Below are positions 1 to 8,692 of a stretch of 64,000 nt of DNA, in pieces. A program made the position numbers and the translations under genes. Origin of the DNA: Allorhizobium undicola ORS 992 = ATCC 700741 (GTDB taxonomy: Bacteria > Pseudomonadota > Alphaproteobacteria > Rhizobiales > Rhizobiaceae); contig NZ_JHXQ01000018.1 in assembly GCF_000621665.1 (NCBI RefSeq), forward strand, positions 1 through 64,000, read 5' to 3'. Each line of letters begins with the position of its first letter. The stretch's first letter is position 1. The notes beneath the pieces are model-generated. The model did no database searches, was not told the origin of the DNA, and saw only the letters and a program-made list of their open reading frames with translations.

Positions 1-101
1 TCAGCAGGCTGGAGCAATTGCTTCCCTGGAATTGGAAACCCAAGACGCTAAGTGCTCAAGCGGCCTGAACCGCGGCCTTCACCGGATGCTTACGTCTTCC
101 C

Positions 102-3100
102 TCAGTCCTGGCCAGCCATTGCTCGGAGCTGGATGACAATCTCGCCGCTGAGCGGGACACGAACACCGGATAAGAGATCCAGAAGCAGACGTCCAATTCT
201 CGATCCGGCCGAGGCATTCGACTTAAGGAAACCGTCGATAGACCGCATTGCAGCCTTGGGATTTGCGAGTTGAAAACCTCTTTGCGCCACGACCTTGCTC
301 CAGGCCTCCGCAATCCAGGGCAGAGAGAGCGCCAGCAACGTGCCAGACGGATCGAATGGCGCGAGCTCCACCAGTCGATAACAGGAGATATACAATTCGA
401 GTGGCACCATCGGCGTACCGGACATGGTCATGTTACGTATGGCGCCCATGGCGCCCCAGTAGGCATGCTCTTCTGAGGCCGATATGGTGCCACTACGAAA
501 AGCCTCGAGTTCCTGCTCGTCAATGATTGGCAAATGCGCGTTCGCCTGGGTTAGGACCGCGTCAGCCTCTTCAAGCCGATCTCGCATGACAAGCATCGTG
601 ACGAACACCAGCGTGACCTTGGAGATTACCGACCGCCAGCCGAGGAGTTCTTGCTCGTCGAGTCTAGGCACGCGGCCTCGAGCAACATTCACAAGGTCGA
701 GCTCACCGCCATCGTCGGCACTGATTTTCCATGCGCGCGCGGCGACAAAGTCGATCAACTTCTCATCAAACGATGCCGTTTCAAGGGATTTCAATGTCGA
801 TTCAAACTCCCCTTCCAGCAGAGCTGCGTCCACGACAGTCGGAATCCGTTCATCCCACCTGCTCGACGTCAGCATCGATCCGATCCCAGCGTCGATACCA
901 AATAGTCTTTCGACACCTTCGAGGATAAGCCACACGAGGTCTATGTCACCACGGCGCAAATCACCTACCTGGCTGTCTGGATTGGGATTGCTGTTCATAC
1001 CAGGCGGCACGGCAGCATCGACTATGCCGGCCTCACCGCGAACCTTCGAGTTCAGCCAGGAGATCGTATGTGGAACGAAAACCTTGAGAGCAAAATTTCT
1101 CAAGCTTCCTTCGGAAGGGGCGTCCTCCAGTGCGAACAACGCGTCGCGGAGGAGCATGACCGGCTTTTCTTTTTCGCCGCCTCGATATCGGGCGATCGCC
1201 TCATCTACGCTTAGTCCGATCGCCATCAGGGTCATGTCGGGCATCTCCGCCGCCCTCGCCTGTTCTCCCGCTCGCTCGAAAAAAGATGCGTCGGTCGGAT
1301 GTCGTCCGAGTTCGGCCGCGCCTATACCTAGCTCGCGAAGAAAATAAGCCATCTCGACATTGCTTGCGCTGGGCGAAGAGATCAGGAGTTCGCCGACCTC
1401 AATCTGCTCGGCGTACCTTTTAAGATGAAAGAGTATCCTGGACTTGGCCCTGTCTAGTCTCCACGTCTGTCCACTTGTCTGCTGTTTGGCAATTTCGATG
1501 ACGTCGAGGGCCCTCTCAGAATCTTTAAGATCCTCGTCGTAGATTACCGCCGCGGTCTCCCATGCGGCCGCGGCCATCTCGTCATCGCCGAGCGATAGCG
1601 CCTTAGTCGCCAGCGCCTCGTAGCGTTGGGCCATCTCCGTCGTGGCGGACCCGCCGGCGGCGACAACTGTCGTCCAGGGCTTTTTAAGCGCGAGCGCTCG
1701 ATCTAGGGCAGGATGATCGAACGAAGAAAGCCAGAAGTCCCTCTCCTCTGCTGATATCGCGGACAGCTCGTCGAGCAGCCTATCCAGCGTTTCGATATTC
1801 TTTACCGTCGAAAACTGCCAGCCGAACATCATTTGAAGCCCGTCGATTAGCCTTGGAGTTTCCGGGGCGTCGTAGGCTTTTTCGGCCGCAAACCCTTCCT
1901 TCCGTGCTTTCGACAATCGTCCGATCATTCCCGGAAACAAGTCGAACGAGCCTGCTATCAGCAAGAGTTTGCCGAGCAGACCTTCGACAAATCTTCGCGC
2001 CTCGGGAAACGATTCCGCCTCGACGTCGAACGCCGCGTACGCTTCCGGGGCTCGTGCTGAACCGCTTGCTGCGAGGAGCAGCACCTGCATCATGCGGAGC
2101 TTGCAGGAAAGTTCCGCGCTCGTTGGGAAGATCGGCCGCGTCAGGGAAAAAGATTGCAAAAGTGGAAGGGCGGTCGCAAGCATAGGCAATTCCGCGGCCC
2201 CAGTCGTAACGACCGCCGCAAATATCGCTTCGATAGCGCCCCTCTCTTCGCCGGCCATCGCATTCAGAAGAGCGCCGTCCATCTCTAATGCTTCGAGACC
2301 TGGTCCCTTGGTTCTGAATCTAGCGATGGCGGAGTGCGCGGCTTTGGCCGCATCGGGGCCGAGAGCAGCCGGTCCGAGATTGGTTACGAGCGAAGATGGA
2401 CGGTACCGATCGTTGCCGACGACGTCGATCCACGGCCCGAGAAGGCGCTCCAGAGCGCGTCCAGGCAGCGAAACCGGAACCTCCAATTCGCCCAACGTTC
2501 TAGCAAGTTCGCCGTTGAAGTCTCCGACGACCAGCGTCAGACGGCTAAGTAGCACCAGGTCGTCTTGAGGAAGCTCTGCGAAAAGCCGTTGACGAACGTC
2601 TGCACGCTCCGCCTCGATGTCCTCGTCTTGTCCCATAATAGCGGGAAGCGTTGCCAGATCCGTATTGGGCCACCCTTTTCGCTTCAGGCCGAGTATGAGC
2701 GCATGAACAAGTTGGGGATGCCCGCCGCCGGCACCATAGTATACGTATCGACCGAATGCCGATTGATGACCTTCGTGGATGGCGACCAGCTCCTCCACCT
2801 CTTCGATTGAGAAGGACGTGATCTCTTTCACCGCCGCGTCCGCCAGTTGAAGGTTTCGCCGTAGGGAAGCGGGCGGAGCCTGAGATGATGTAAACAACAG
2901 TTTCAGTCCGCTTGAACTTCGCCCCGACCAAAGTAGCTCGATAGCCCGGCGGACCTCAGGAGCTCCCAGATTTTCGACGTCGTCGAGCATCAACGCAGCG
3001 GCGTCGGAGAGGCGAGCGTCCGCGGCGGCACGACGAAGCTGTTGCGAAGTCTGGGCCGCGTCGAGCCCTCTAAACCGGGCAACCTGCCAGTCCGCCAATC

Positions 3101-4055
3101 CATCAGCCGCTACCATCGATGCAATCGTCGTCTTCCCATATCCGGCGCCGGCATGAAGCCAGGCCACCCCGAATTCGGCGAGCGCGTTCTGACAGGCTTT
3201 GACCAGGTCACGACGAGGAGCTAGTTCGGATACGCTAAGCGGGGACAGAGGCTCGGTCGCCGCGCTCGCCTCTACCCGACGACTGATCCCGGAGAGTGCC
3301 GCCAGCTTTTGATCGAAAATCTCCCTCGGTACCGAGACAGTGGTGGTGTCATCAAACAGACGAACGAGGTCGGCACGACGGAGCGCCCGGTCTTTTGAGA
3401 CGATGACCTCCAAAACGCGCTGTAGCATTCTGGAGACTATCGATCGGGCGCTGCTCGAACTCTGGTTTCGCCGATCGCACCACGCGACAATGAGGTCCTC
3501 GAGTTGTTCCCGGAGGCCATCCAAGCTGGGCTCTCCGCACCGCCATTCGATCCGTGAGAAAAGGCCCAGACGGAGTTCTTCATCGGACGCCCCCCTTATG
3601 AAGGTCTTGGCACGATCGGAAATTTGCAGTGATAAAAGCCGCTGGCGCAGCGGTTCTGGAGCCGCGCCAAGAGCGGCTAGATGCCAATATGCAAGTCCCG
3701 ACGTGCCGTTTATACGGTCTTCAAGGCGTCTTTCGAGCCCGACCTCTGAGGTTGTGAGATACTGGATGTTCACGATCCTGCCTGGATTTCGATCCTGTAG
3801 ATCGAACAGTGCGTCGATCGTTTGCGCGACACTTGCGGTGTTGAGAGTGATGGCCTCGCCGGTTGCCTTGACTTGGCGAGCGTTCAAAAGATCGTGCACG
3901 GCCACCGAATAGTCTTCGGCGACCTCAAGATGCAGAACGGCGTCGTCCTGAAGCGAAGCCCAGGCTAATGCGCTCGCATAAATCTGGTAAATGTAGCCCC
4001 GAAGGCTTTCCACGGCCTGCCGGCCGGTGTCGCCGGCAACATCCGCAAATGTCAT
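102..4055 (-). CDS. Avs-like nuclease-STAND NTPase-helical repeat protein (1317 aa)
   Basis: Large three-part protein. The N-terminus (about residues 10-110) resembles a Cap4/DUF4297-type PD-(D/E)xK nuclease: an E44/D48 acidic stretch is followed by a Q61-V-K63 motif. An NTPase module follows, with Walker A GAGYGKTT at 303-310 and a Walker B LMLDDV near 355-360. The remaining ~900 residues are Leu/Ala-rich helical repeats of TPR type. This order (effector, STAND NTPase, repeat sensor) is that of Avs/AVAST antiphage proteins, in which the repeats bind a phage protein and the nuclease then degrades DNA. It overlaps the upstream DUF4145-like ORF by four bases (ATGA). The Avs subtype cannot be assigned from motifs alone. 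Domain order is seen; the antiphage role is inferred. Confidence 0.75.
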   Translation of the reverse strand: MTFADVAGDTGRQAVESLRGYIYQIYASALAWASLQDDAVLHLEVAEDYSVAVHDLLNARQVKATGEAITLNTASVAQTIDALFDLQDRNPGRIVNIQYLTTSEVGLERRLEDRINGTSGLAYWHLAALGAAPEPLRQRLLSLQISDRAKTFIRGASDEELRLGLFSRIEWRCGEPSLDGLREQLEDLIVAWCDRRNQSSSSARSIVSRMLQRVLEVIVSKDRALRRADLVRLFDDTTTVSVPREIFDQKLAALSGISRRVEASAATEPLSPLSVSELAPRRDLVKACQNALAEFGVAWLHAGAGYGKTTIASMVAADGLADWQVARFRGLDAAQTSQQLRRAAADARLSDAAALMLDDVENLGAPEVRRAIELLWSGRSSSGLKLLFTSSQAPPASLRRNLQLADAAVKEITSFSIEEVEELVAIHEGHQSAFGRYVYYGAGGGHPQLVHALILGLKRKGWPNTDLATLPAIMGQDEDIEAERADVRQRLFAELPQDDLVLLSRLTLVVGDFNGELARTLGELEVPVSLPGRALERLLGPWIDVVGNDRYRPSSLVTNLGPAALGPDAAKAAHSAIARFRTKGPGLEALEMDGALLNAMAGEERGAIEAIFAAVVTTGAAELPMLATALPLLQSFSLTRPIFPTSAELSCKLRMMQVLLLAASGSARAPEAYAAFDVEAESFPEARRFVEGLLGKLLLIAGSFDLFPGMIGRLSKARKEGFAAEKAYDAPETPRLIDGLQMMFGWQFSTVKNIETLDRLLDELSAISAEERDFWLSSFDHPALDRALALKKPWTTVVAAGGSATTEMAQRYEALATKALSLGDDEMAAAAWETAAVIYDEDLKDSERALDVIEIAKQQTSGQTWRLDRAKSRILFHLKRYAEQIEVGELLISSPSASNVEMAYFLRELGIGAAELGRHPTDASFFERAGEQARAAEMPDMTLMAIGLSVDEAIARYRGGEKEKPVMLLRDALFALEDAPSEGSLRNFALKVFVPHTISWLNSKVRGEAGIVDAAVPPGMNSNPNPDSQVGDLRRGDIDLVWLILEGVERLFGIDAGIGSMLTSSRWDERIPTVVDAALLEGEFESTLKSLETASFDEKLIDFVAARAWKISADDGGELDLVNVARGRVPRLDEQELLGWRSVISKVTLVFVTMLVMRDRLEEADAVLTQANAHLPIIDEQELEAFRSGTISASEEHAYWGAMGAIRNMTMSGTPMVPLELYISCYRLVELAPFDPSGTLLALSLPWIAEAWSKVVAQRGFQLANPKAAMRSIDGFLKSNASAGSRIGRLLLDLLSGVRVPLSGEIVIQLRAMAGQD

Positions 4056-4408
4056 CTACCATACCTCGAATCGGATTCACCCTGCCCCGCAGGTGTAGCC
4101 AACAGCAGAGATTGGGCAATCTCGTGATAGTAGAATTGCCGTTTGATGAAACCTGCGACTACATCGACGATGTGCATCAACTGCTCGAAGCTGGGTTCGT
4201 AGCCGCGATGAGCCGACGCGTTCCCGGCGTCGGTCATCGCCTGGACCGCATCTTTGTCGGCCACACTCATCATTCCTCGCTCTACCAACGCGTCTATTCT
4301 CAGAATTGCCGGCTCCGTGAGCGTGCACGCGGCGTTGAAACGCGTGCGTACACATAACTTTTTGTCGTTATCCCGATCCCGAATCCAAATATCCGCCAGT
4401 ACACACAC
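4052..4408 (-). CDS. DUF4145-like small protein, possibly truncated at the N-terminus
   Basis: 118-aa ORF starting at GTG, with an in-frame TAG three codons upstream. The C-terminal ~75 residues (acidic helix, then a GNASAHRGYEP segment and a helical end) look like a DUF4145 domain, a helical domain often found beside restriction and defence nucleases. DUF4145 proteins are usually longer, and the N-terminus lies close to IS5 debris at 4480, so the front may have been lost. The ATGA overlap with the Avs-like gene implies translational coupling. A partner or regulator of the nuclease-NTPase is the simplest role; this is inference. Confidence 0.5.
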   Translation of the reverse strand: MCVLADIWIRDRDNDKKLCVRTRFNAACTLTEPAILRIDALVERGMMSVADKDAVQAMTDAGNASAHRGYEPSFEQLMHIVDVVAGFIKRQFYYHEIAQSLLLATPAGQGESDSRYGR

Positions 4409-4479
4409 GAGGTTCTATCCCGACTATCGACCATTAAGCAAACGGGTAGACCGCTCCCACGCCTGACTTTCGCTAGGGT

Positions 4480-4665
4480 CTAAGGACAAAGTTCATTCTG
4501 TTGACGCAGACAGATCATGGCCGCGGCGAGATGAACGAATCCCATGTAGCTTTGGGCGGTCTTGTCGCGTCGCGTAGCGACGCGCATGAAGTCCTTCAGC
4601 CTGCAGAAGAAGTTCTCGACGGCGTGGCGTCGTCTATAGAGTTCCGGATCGACCGTGACCTGGAC
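4480..4665 (-). pseudogene. C-terminal fragment of an IS5-family (IS427/IS1031-like) transposase
   Basis: Reading the minus strand gives about 60 codons ending in TAG at 4480. They match the C-terminus of IS5-family DDE transposases: a Y-x-R-R-H-x-x-E-N-F-F-x-R-L-K block (the catalytic Glu helix), then RVATR-x-D-K and a hydrophobic end. The start and the first two catalytic residues are missing. GGGTCTAAGGACAAAG near 4477-4492 could be the element's terminal repeat. It is a dead remnant between two defence modules. Confidence 0.7.
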
Positions 4666-4684
4666 GCGGCGGTGCCGCCGCGTC
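4663..4684. repeat. Perfect 10-bp-arm palindrome at a rearrangement junction
   Basis: GACGCGGCGG and its exact reverse complement are separated by TG. The palindrome lies where the IS5 transposase fragment ends and the FtsH-like fragment begins. A second palindrome (arms GCGGCGCT/AGCGCCGC, 4705-4722) overlaps the last codons of that fragment. They may mark the break point or be remnants of a terminal structure. Confidence 0.5.
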
Positions 4685-4701
4685 GGGATGGAAGCCGCGG
4701 T

Positions 4702-5270
4702 TCAGCGGCGCTCCAGCGCCGCTCGGATGATCGTAGCGAGGTCCGCCGCGTTGTGCAGATCGCTTCCGGCGCCGCCGCCGGAACCATCGAGGTGCTCGCC
4801 GTAGATTACGATCTCTGCGGCCATTCCACCTAGGTTCATAGCAATCTGGTCGAGGAAATACCTACTGGAGAGGAGCCGCTTGTTCTGCTCGAACACGGTT
4901 CCACCGCCGACGCCTGAGTCCTGACTAAAGCCTTTCCTTACGACGACGCCCGTCAGTGTACCGACGTCCAATGCAAGCCCGGCCGCGGCATGTCCCGCCT
5001 CACGGACGGCGATCCGCTCGCGCAGCTCTCCTTCGATCGGGCTAACCGGCGGTAGGTTCGCGCGCAGATCGTCAATGCTCGGCTCGTCGCCGCGACGGCG
5101 CGCGCCCTTTGCAGCGTGAGCAAGATCGGCACCGGTGACCCCGTCGCATTCCCGCGCTGCCGCGTCGAGCTCATTGTCGGTTACGCCATCGGCGAGATGG
5201 CCGCGCAGAGTGGCGGCCCGCGCCCTGGCGTCCGGCAGGCCGACCCTAATGTGAGTGCCAAGCCTAATCG
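4702..5270 (-). pseudogene. Fragment of an FtsH-like AAA/M41 protein
   Basis: The frame (open back to 5403, with matching sequence starting near 5270) aligns with the second half of the intact FtsH-like gene at 13427-15295. It has the AAA lid start (HIRVGLPD, like HIEIPLPD in the intact copy), the GVTGADL block, then the peptidase region and GSDLHNAADLAT. The whole Walker A/B core and about 85 C-terminal residues are missing. The zinc motif HEAGH reads REAGH here, so the first zinc ligand is lost. It was probably part of a second, decayed copy of the same operon type. Confidence 0.65.
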
Positions 5271-5641
5271 AGATCGTGTGCGCACGGTGTGGTCGCTGCG
5301 ACTTGCTGGAGCACAAAGCTTCGGTCGAACGGTTCGGCGTCGGAGTCAGCGTCTCACGTTTGAGACGAAGGCTAGCGATGGGATCCGAGCGTTTGTGCCA
5401 CACAGACGGCGATCAGTGTGGAACACGGTTTCCATGTCTGGATACATCTGTGAACGAGATGGAAACGCACACATCCATGGATAGATCGATCTCACATTTT
5501 TGATCGTTGGCTTCAGGTCGGCCTTTCCTTTTGGAAAAAACATCGCGACGGCGTCACCGACAGAAGAGCTTGGCGTGTTGATTTCTGCACCCACTGGATC
5601 TCGATCCTGCCTTCGCGGACGACGCGATATCCCCTTCATCG
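5271..5641. other. Stretch without a recognisable gene
   Basis: About 370 bp between two truncated genes facing away from each other (FtsH-like fragment to the left, helicase to the right). No frame shows family similarity, and no clear promoter or terminator is visible. The missing N-terminal halves of both neighbours should have been here, so this is probably a deletion scar. Confidence 0.4.
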
Positions 5642-7081
5642 TTGGCTGTGCGCCGGAGAAAGGGGCAACACGGCGCCGAAACGTCGTGCGGGAAAGCATT
5701 GGCCCAGCTCAAGGCTTCGATGGTCAAGAGCGGGCTCTATCGATACGCTGACATGACCGCGCTCGCGTGGCGCCCTCTCAGTGAAAACCCGGCTCTCGCC
5801 GAGCGGCTTCGCGATCGTTTCCCGCTCATCATTCTTGATGAGGCGCAGGACACCCATGGCGAACAACTCCGGCTGCTGGAGCACGTCTTCAAGCAAGACG
5901 GGGCAGCATTCCAACTCCTCGGGGACAGCAATCAGACGCTCTATGAGGATGATGGAACGGCGCCAGCCTATTGGACACCGGGCCCCGGTTGTATCCCTCT
6001 CGATACGAGCCGCAGGTTCGGTGGAGAGATCGCTGGTTTTGCAAGCCGGCTGACTGCTCGCCAGGCTCAGACGATTGTAGGCTTGGGCATACGGCCCGCG
6101 TCGAGGGTGATGTTTCTGTTCGACCAGGGTAAGATCGGCGGGGTTCTCGGAGCCTTCGCTGAAGAAGCGCGCGCGCTATGGGGCGACGATTGCAGCAGGC
6201 GCGATGTCTGGGCGGTCGCATCGCGTCACGATCTGCCCGGCAAGAAGGGGGCGTGGCAGCCGAAGAGTCTCGTCGACTATCATCCAGCATATCGCAGCGA
6301 GGGTGGTTCTCGCGGGCAGGCCAACCTCCTTTGCCGACAGCTTCAGAAGGCTGCGGTGCACCATGCCGCAGCACGCCCTCCCGCGGAGGTCAGCGAGATG
6401 CTCGCGGTCGGCATTGCCGGTTTGGCGCGTGCCCATGGGTGGAAAGCGGCGAATGATCGTCCGATCACTGCGCACAATGTTTGGGCGGCACTATCGCGTC
6501 GCGCCCTCGCTTTGCCGCGCGCAGTACGGCGAGTTTTACGGGACCATGTGCTTGCCGGCGATGCCGTGTGGGATCAGGCGGCATGGTTGGTGTTCATGGA
6601 ACAGTTGTTGCCGCTCTTCAGTCCGCATCCTCAGGGCGCTGAAGCGGAAATCGCGGACTTTTGCGGTTTCGTCGCCGAACAAAAGGCCGATCCCACCGAC
6701 CCCGAACGCCGCTCCACGAAACAGGTGCAGTTCGACGAACTTACATTGCGGCTGGGATCGATCCACTCGGTCAAGGGCAAGAGTGTCGACGGAATTCTCG
6801 TCGTCGAGAGCGAGGTATGGAAAGGCAGCGGAGCAGACCAGCAGTGCATCGATCTGACCACGGTCCTTCCCCGTGCCTTTGGCGTTACTGACCAGCCATT
6901 TACGGGTGTAGGACTAACGGCCGCGACGAACGTCTTCGTGGATGTGACCAGGCCGCGCGAGTTGCTTGGCCTTGCGCTGCGGAAATCGCATTCGGCGGCA
7001 GTCGCGCCGGCAGCGCAAGCGCAGGGATGGAAGGTCATCGACCTAACCACAATTTTGGGCAAATTTGACGGCAATCGGTAG
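5642..7081 (+). CDS. N-terminally truncated UvrD/Rep-family (SF1A) helicase, GajB-like
   Basis: 479-aa frame beginning only at TTG. Motif II (LIILDEAQDTH, ~62-72), motif III (LLGDSNQTLYED), motif V (SIHSVKGKS, ~374) and motif VI (VDVTRPRELL) of UvrD-like helicases are present. The Walker A motif and Q-motif that should precede them are absent, so the protein as encoded should not bind ATP normally. GajB of Gabija has this type of compact UvrD-like helicase, but no OLD-type GajA gene is present. Most likely an inactivated remnant of a defence helicase; Gabija origin is only a possibility. Confidence 0.6.
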   Translation: MAVRRRKGQHGAETSCGKALAQLKASMVKSGLYRYADMTALAWRPLSENPALAERLRDRFPLIILDEAQDTHGEQLRLLEHVFKQDGAAFQLLGDSNQTLYEDDGTAPAYWTPGPGCIPLDTSRRFGGEIAGFASRLTARQAQTIVGLGIRPASRVMFLFDQGKIGGVLGAFAEEARALWGDDCSRRDVWAVASRHDLPGKKGAWQPKSLVDYHPAYRSEGGSRGQANLLCRQLQKAAVHHAAARPPAEVSEMLAVGIAGLARAHGWKAANDRPITAHNVWAALSRRALALPRAVRRVLRDHVLAGDAVWDQAAWLVFMEQLLPLFSPHPQGAEAEIADFCGFVAEQKADPTDPERRSTKQVQFDELTLRLGSIHSVKGKSVDGILVVESEVWKGSGADQQCIDLTTVLPRAFGVTDQPFTGVGLTAATNVFVDVTRPRELLGLALRKSHSAAVAPAAQAQGWKVIDLTTILGKFDGNR

Positions 7082-7336
7082 ATGTTTGTTCGCTTATTCT
7101 CGGGTACATGGGAGTTCGTCGGTGGCGGGTCGCCTTGGAGCCGACCAGATCGAAACGCCTTCGTGCAGGCGGCGACGCAGGCGATGCTGTCGGCGCTGAA
7201 GCGGTCGGATGTCGACTGGCGGGGCGCTCTAGGGCCACATCAGGTCTTTTCAAAGGCTCAAGCTGACGCACGTTCATCCGATCGATGGTTCTGCCGAACT
7301 CTGACAGAAGCAAAATATGAAAGTGAAACAGAATGA
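7082..7336 (+). CDS. Hypothetical protein (84 aa)
   Basis: The ATG directly follows the helicase stop codon, and the stop overlaps the next gene's start as ATGA, so spacing fits an operon. The sequence has no recognisable domain and no close ribosome site. It could be a chance frame between two genes. Confidence 0.3.
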   Translation: MFVRLFSGTWEFVGGGSPWSRPDRNAFVQAATQAMLSALKRSDVDWRGALGPHQVFSKAQADARSSDRWFCRTLTEAKYESETE

Positions 7337-7752
7337 GAAGCGAGATACTTGCGGTCGTCTCCGTATTTGGTCGAGTGAGATTCTATTTGAGCAGTGTGCT
7401 TGGAGAAAGCATCAAGACGGACGACGACGTCATATATTGGGCAATCACGCCATTTGGTGGCGTATTGTCGGGCCTAAACAGGGACGGTCTTGACAAGATT
7501 CTTGCTGAATTGAAAACCCTTGAAGATCACCTCTCTCTAAAACTAGAAGATGATCTAGAGCTGATTGCGACCAACTTCGACGAACGGATTGGTCTTCGTA
7601 CGCTCGACGTTATCCTCGATGATGACGGGTTCCTATATCGCGTTGAAGCCATGATAGACGGCCTGTGGCACACGACGGTGTTCCGGAACGTGCTCGCCGC
7701 GGTCGAGGCAAATTTCGAGCTCCCGGAACCGCTGGATCGCTACGACAAATAG
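7333..7752 (+). CDS. Hypothetical acidic protein (139 aa)
   Basis: Starts at an ATGA overlap with the preceding small ORF. Balanced amino-acid composition, rich in Asp, Glu and Leu, with no low-complexity stretch, so it looks coding. No motif, signal peptide or membrane segment is recognised. Its position behind a damaged defence helicase does not reveal its role. Confidence 0.5.
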   Translation: MRSEILAVVSVFGRVRFYLSSVLGESIKTDDDVIYWAITPFGGVLSGLNRDGLDKILAELKTLEDHLSLKLEDDLELIATNFDERIGLRTLDVILDDDGFLYRVEAMIDGLWHTTVFRNVLAAVEANFELPEPLDRYDK

Positions 7753-8054
7753 GATGAGTTCAACTTTTGCGTGTTTCCCACCATTTCTGGCGTGATGGGA
7801 GTGCGTTTGAAGTTCATCAGCTCGATGATCCCAGGGTGCTCTAGGTGCAAAGCGGCACCAGGCCCATGATCAAGCTCAAGCAGCTCCATCGCGTCCAAGG
7901 CTCGGTCGAATTGATCGAGTTCTACGGCCAGTGGAAATTGAGATCGAGTTTCCGCCAAATACCTCTTCAAGGCCGATGGGAGACCCATGTCACAACACTG
8001 CTGCAAACGTACGATTCGTCGCTTCAAGGCCCTATCTGTGTCTTCGTCCATCAT
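7740..8054 (-). CDS. Hypothetical protein (104 aa)
   Basis: Minus-strand frame meeting the preceding plus-strand gene tail to tail with a 13-base overlap. The composition is protein-like (amphipathic helices rich in Leu, Arg and Glu) and more convincing than the opposing frame. No family is recognised and the start is not supported by a strong ribosome site. Confidence 0.35.
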   Translation of the reverse strand: MMDEDTDRALKRRIVRLQQCCDMGLPSALKRYLAETRSQFPLAVELDQFDRALDAMELLELDHGPGAALHLEHPGIIELMNFKRTPITPEMVGNTQKLNSSYLS

Positions 8055-8194
8055 GTTGAAAACTTCCCTCCATGCGTCCTTGAAGGGTGGGCGTTAAAAG
8101 ATGCCGGCGCAATATGGGCATCCGAGTGGATGGCATCGATAGATAAGGTTATGTTACTACCGACGACTGCCGTCCGAAGCGCGAAGGGATTAAT

Positions 8195-8647
8195 ATGCGC
8201 CGCCGGCACATCATCTTCTTAGCGGCCTTGCTTGCGGCGCCGATGGTAACCGCTGCAGACTGGAAGCCTTACACCAACGGCCGCTTCGGATATAGCGTCG
8301 ACCTCCCGGCCGGCTTCAGGACAATCCTTGTGCCGGAGAACGGCGACGGCATCCGCCTCGAGAGTACGGACGGTCAAACGAAGCTTTCGGTCTGGGGGAA
8401 CAACATTACAGAGGGCGGCTTCTCCGAAGAGAGCGATCTTCGCAAGAAGTTCCAGATCGACGATGGCTGGAAGCTCACCTACGGGAAGCGCGCAGCGTCA
8501 TGGGCGAGTTTCTCCGGCACGAAGGGCGACCGCATCATCTACATGCGTCAGATCGCCTTATGCGACGACGCGATGGGCAACTTCACGCTCGAGTACCCGG
8601 CCCGGCAGCAGAAGCGGTACGGACCCCGATCATCGACAGGATGGTGA
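8195..8647 (+). CDS. Secreted hypothetical protein with probable 3' frameshift
   Basis: The N-terminus (MRRRHIIFLAALLAAPMVTA, then ADW) is a typical Sec signal peptide with Ala-x-Ala cleavage. The mature part resembles small periplasmic proteins of unknown role. The frame ends in a ragged tail. In another frame the DNA from about 8628 continues as PIIDRMVKTLKAPKHCE to a stop at 8677-8679, which looks like the natural C-terminus. A shift near the GGACCCC run (8621-8627) is therefore likely, and the gene may be inactive. Confidence 0.55.
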   Translation: MRRRHIIFLAALLAAPMVTAADWKPYTNGRFGYSVDLPAGFRTILVPENGDGIRLESTDGQTKLSVWGNNITEGGFSEESDLRKKFQIDDGWKLTYGKRAASWASFSGTKGDRIIYMRQIALCDDAMGNFTLEYPARQQKRYGPRSSTGW

Positions 8648-8692
8648 AGACGCTAAAGGCGCCGAAGCACTGCGAGTGATTGCAGTTGCCTC

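Noticed and set aside
5642..7336. Calling a complete Gabija system
   Set aside because: No OLD-family GajA gene and the helicase lacks its N-terminal ATP site.
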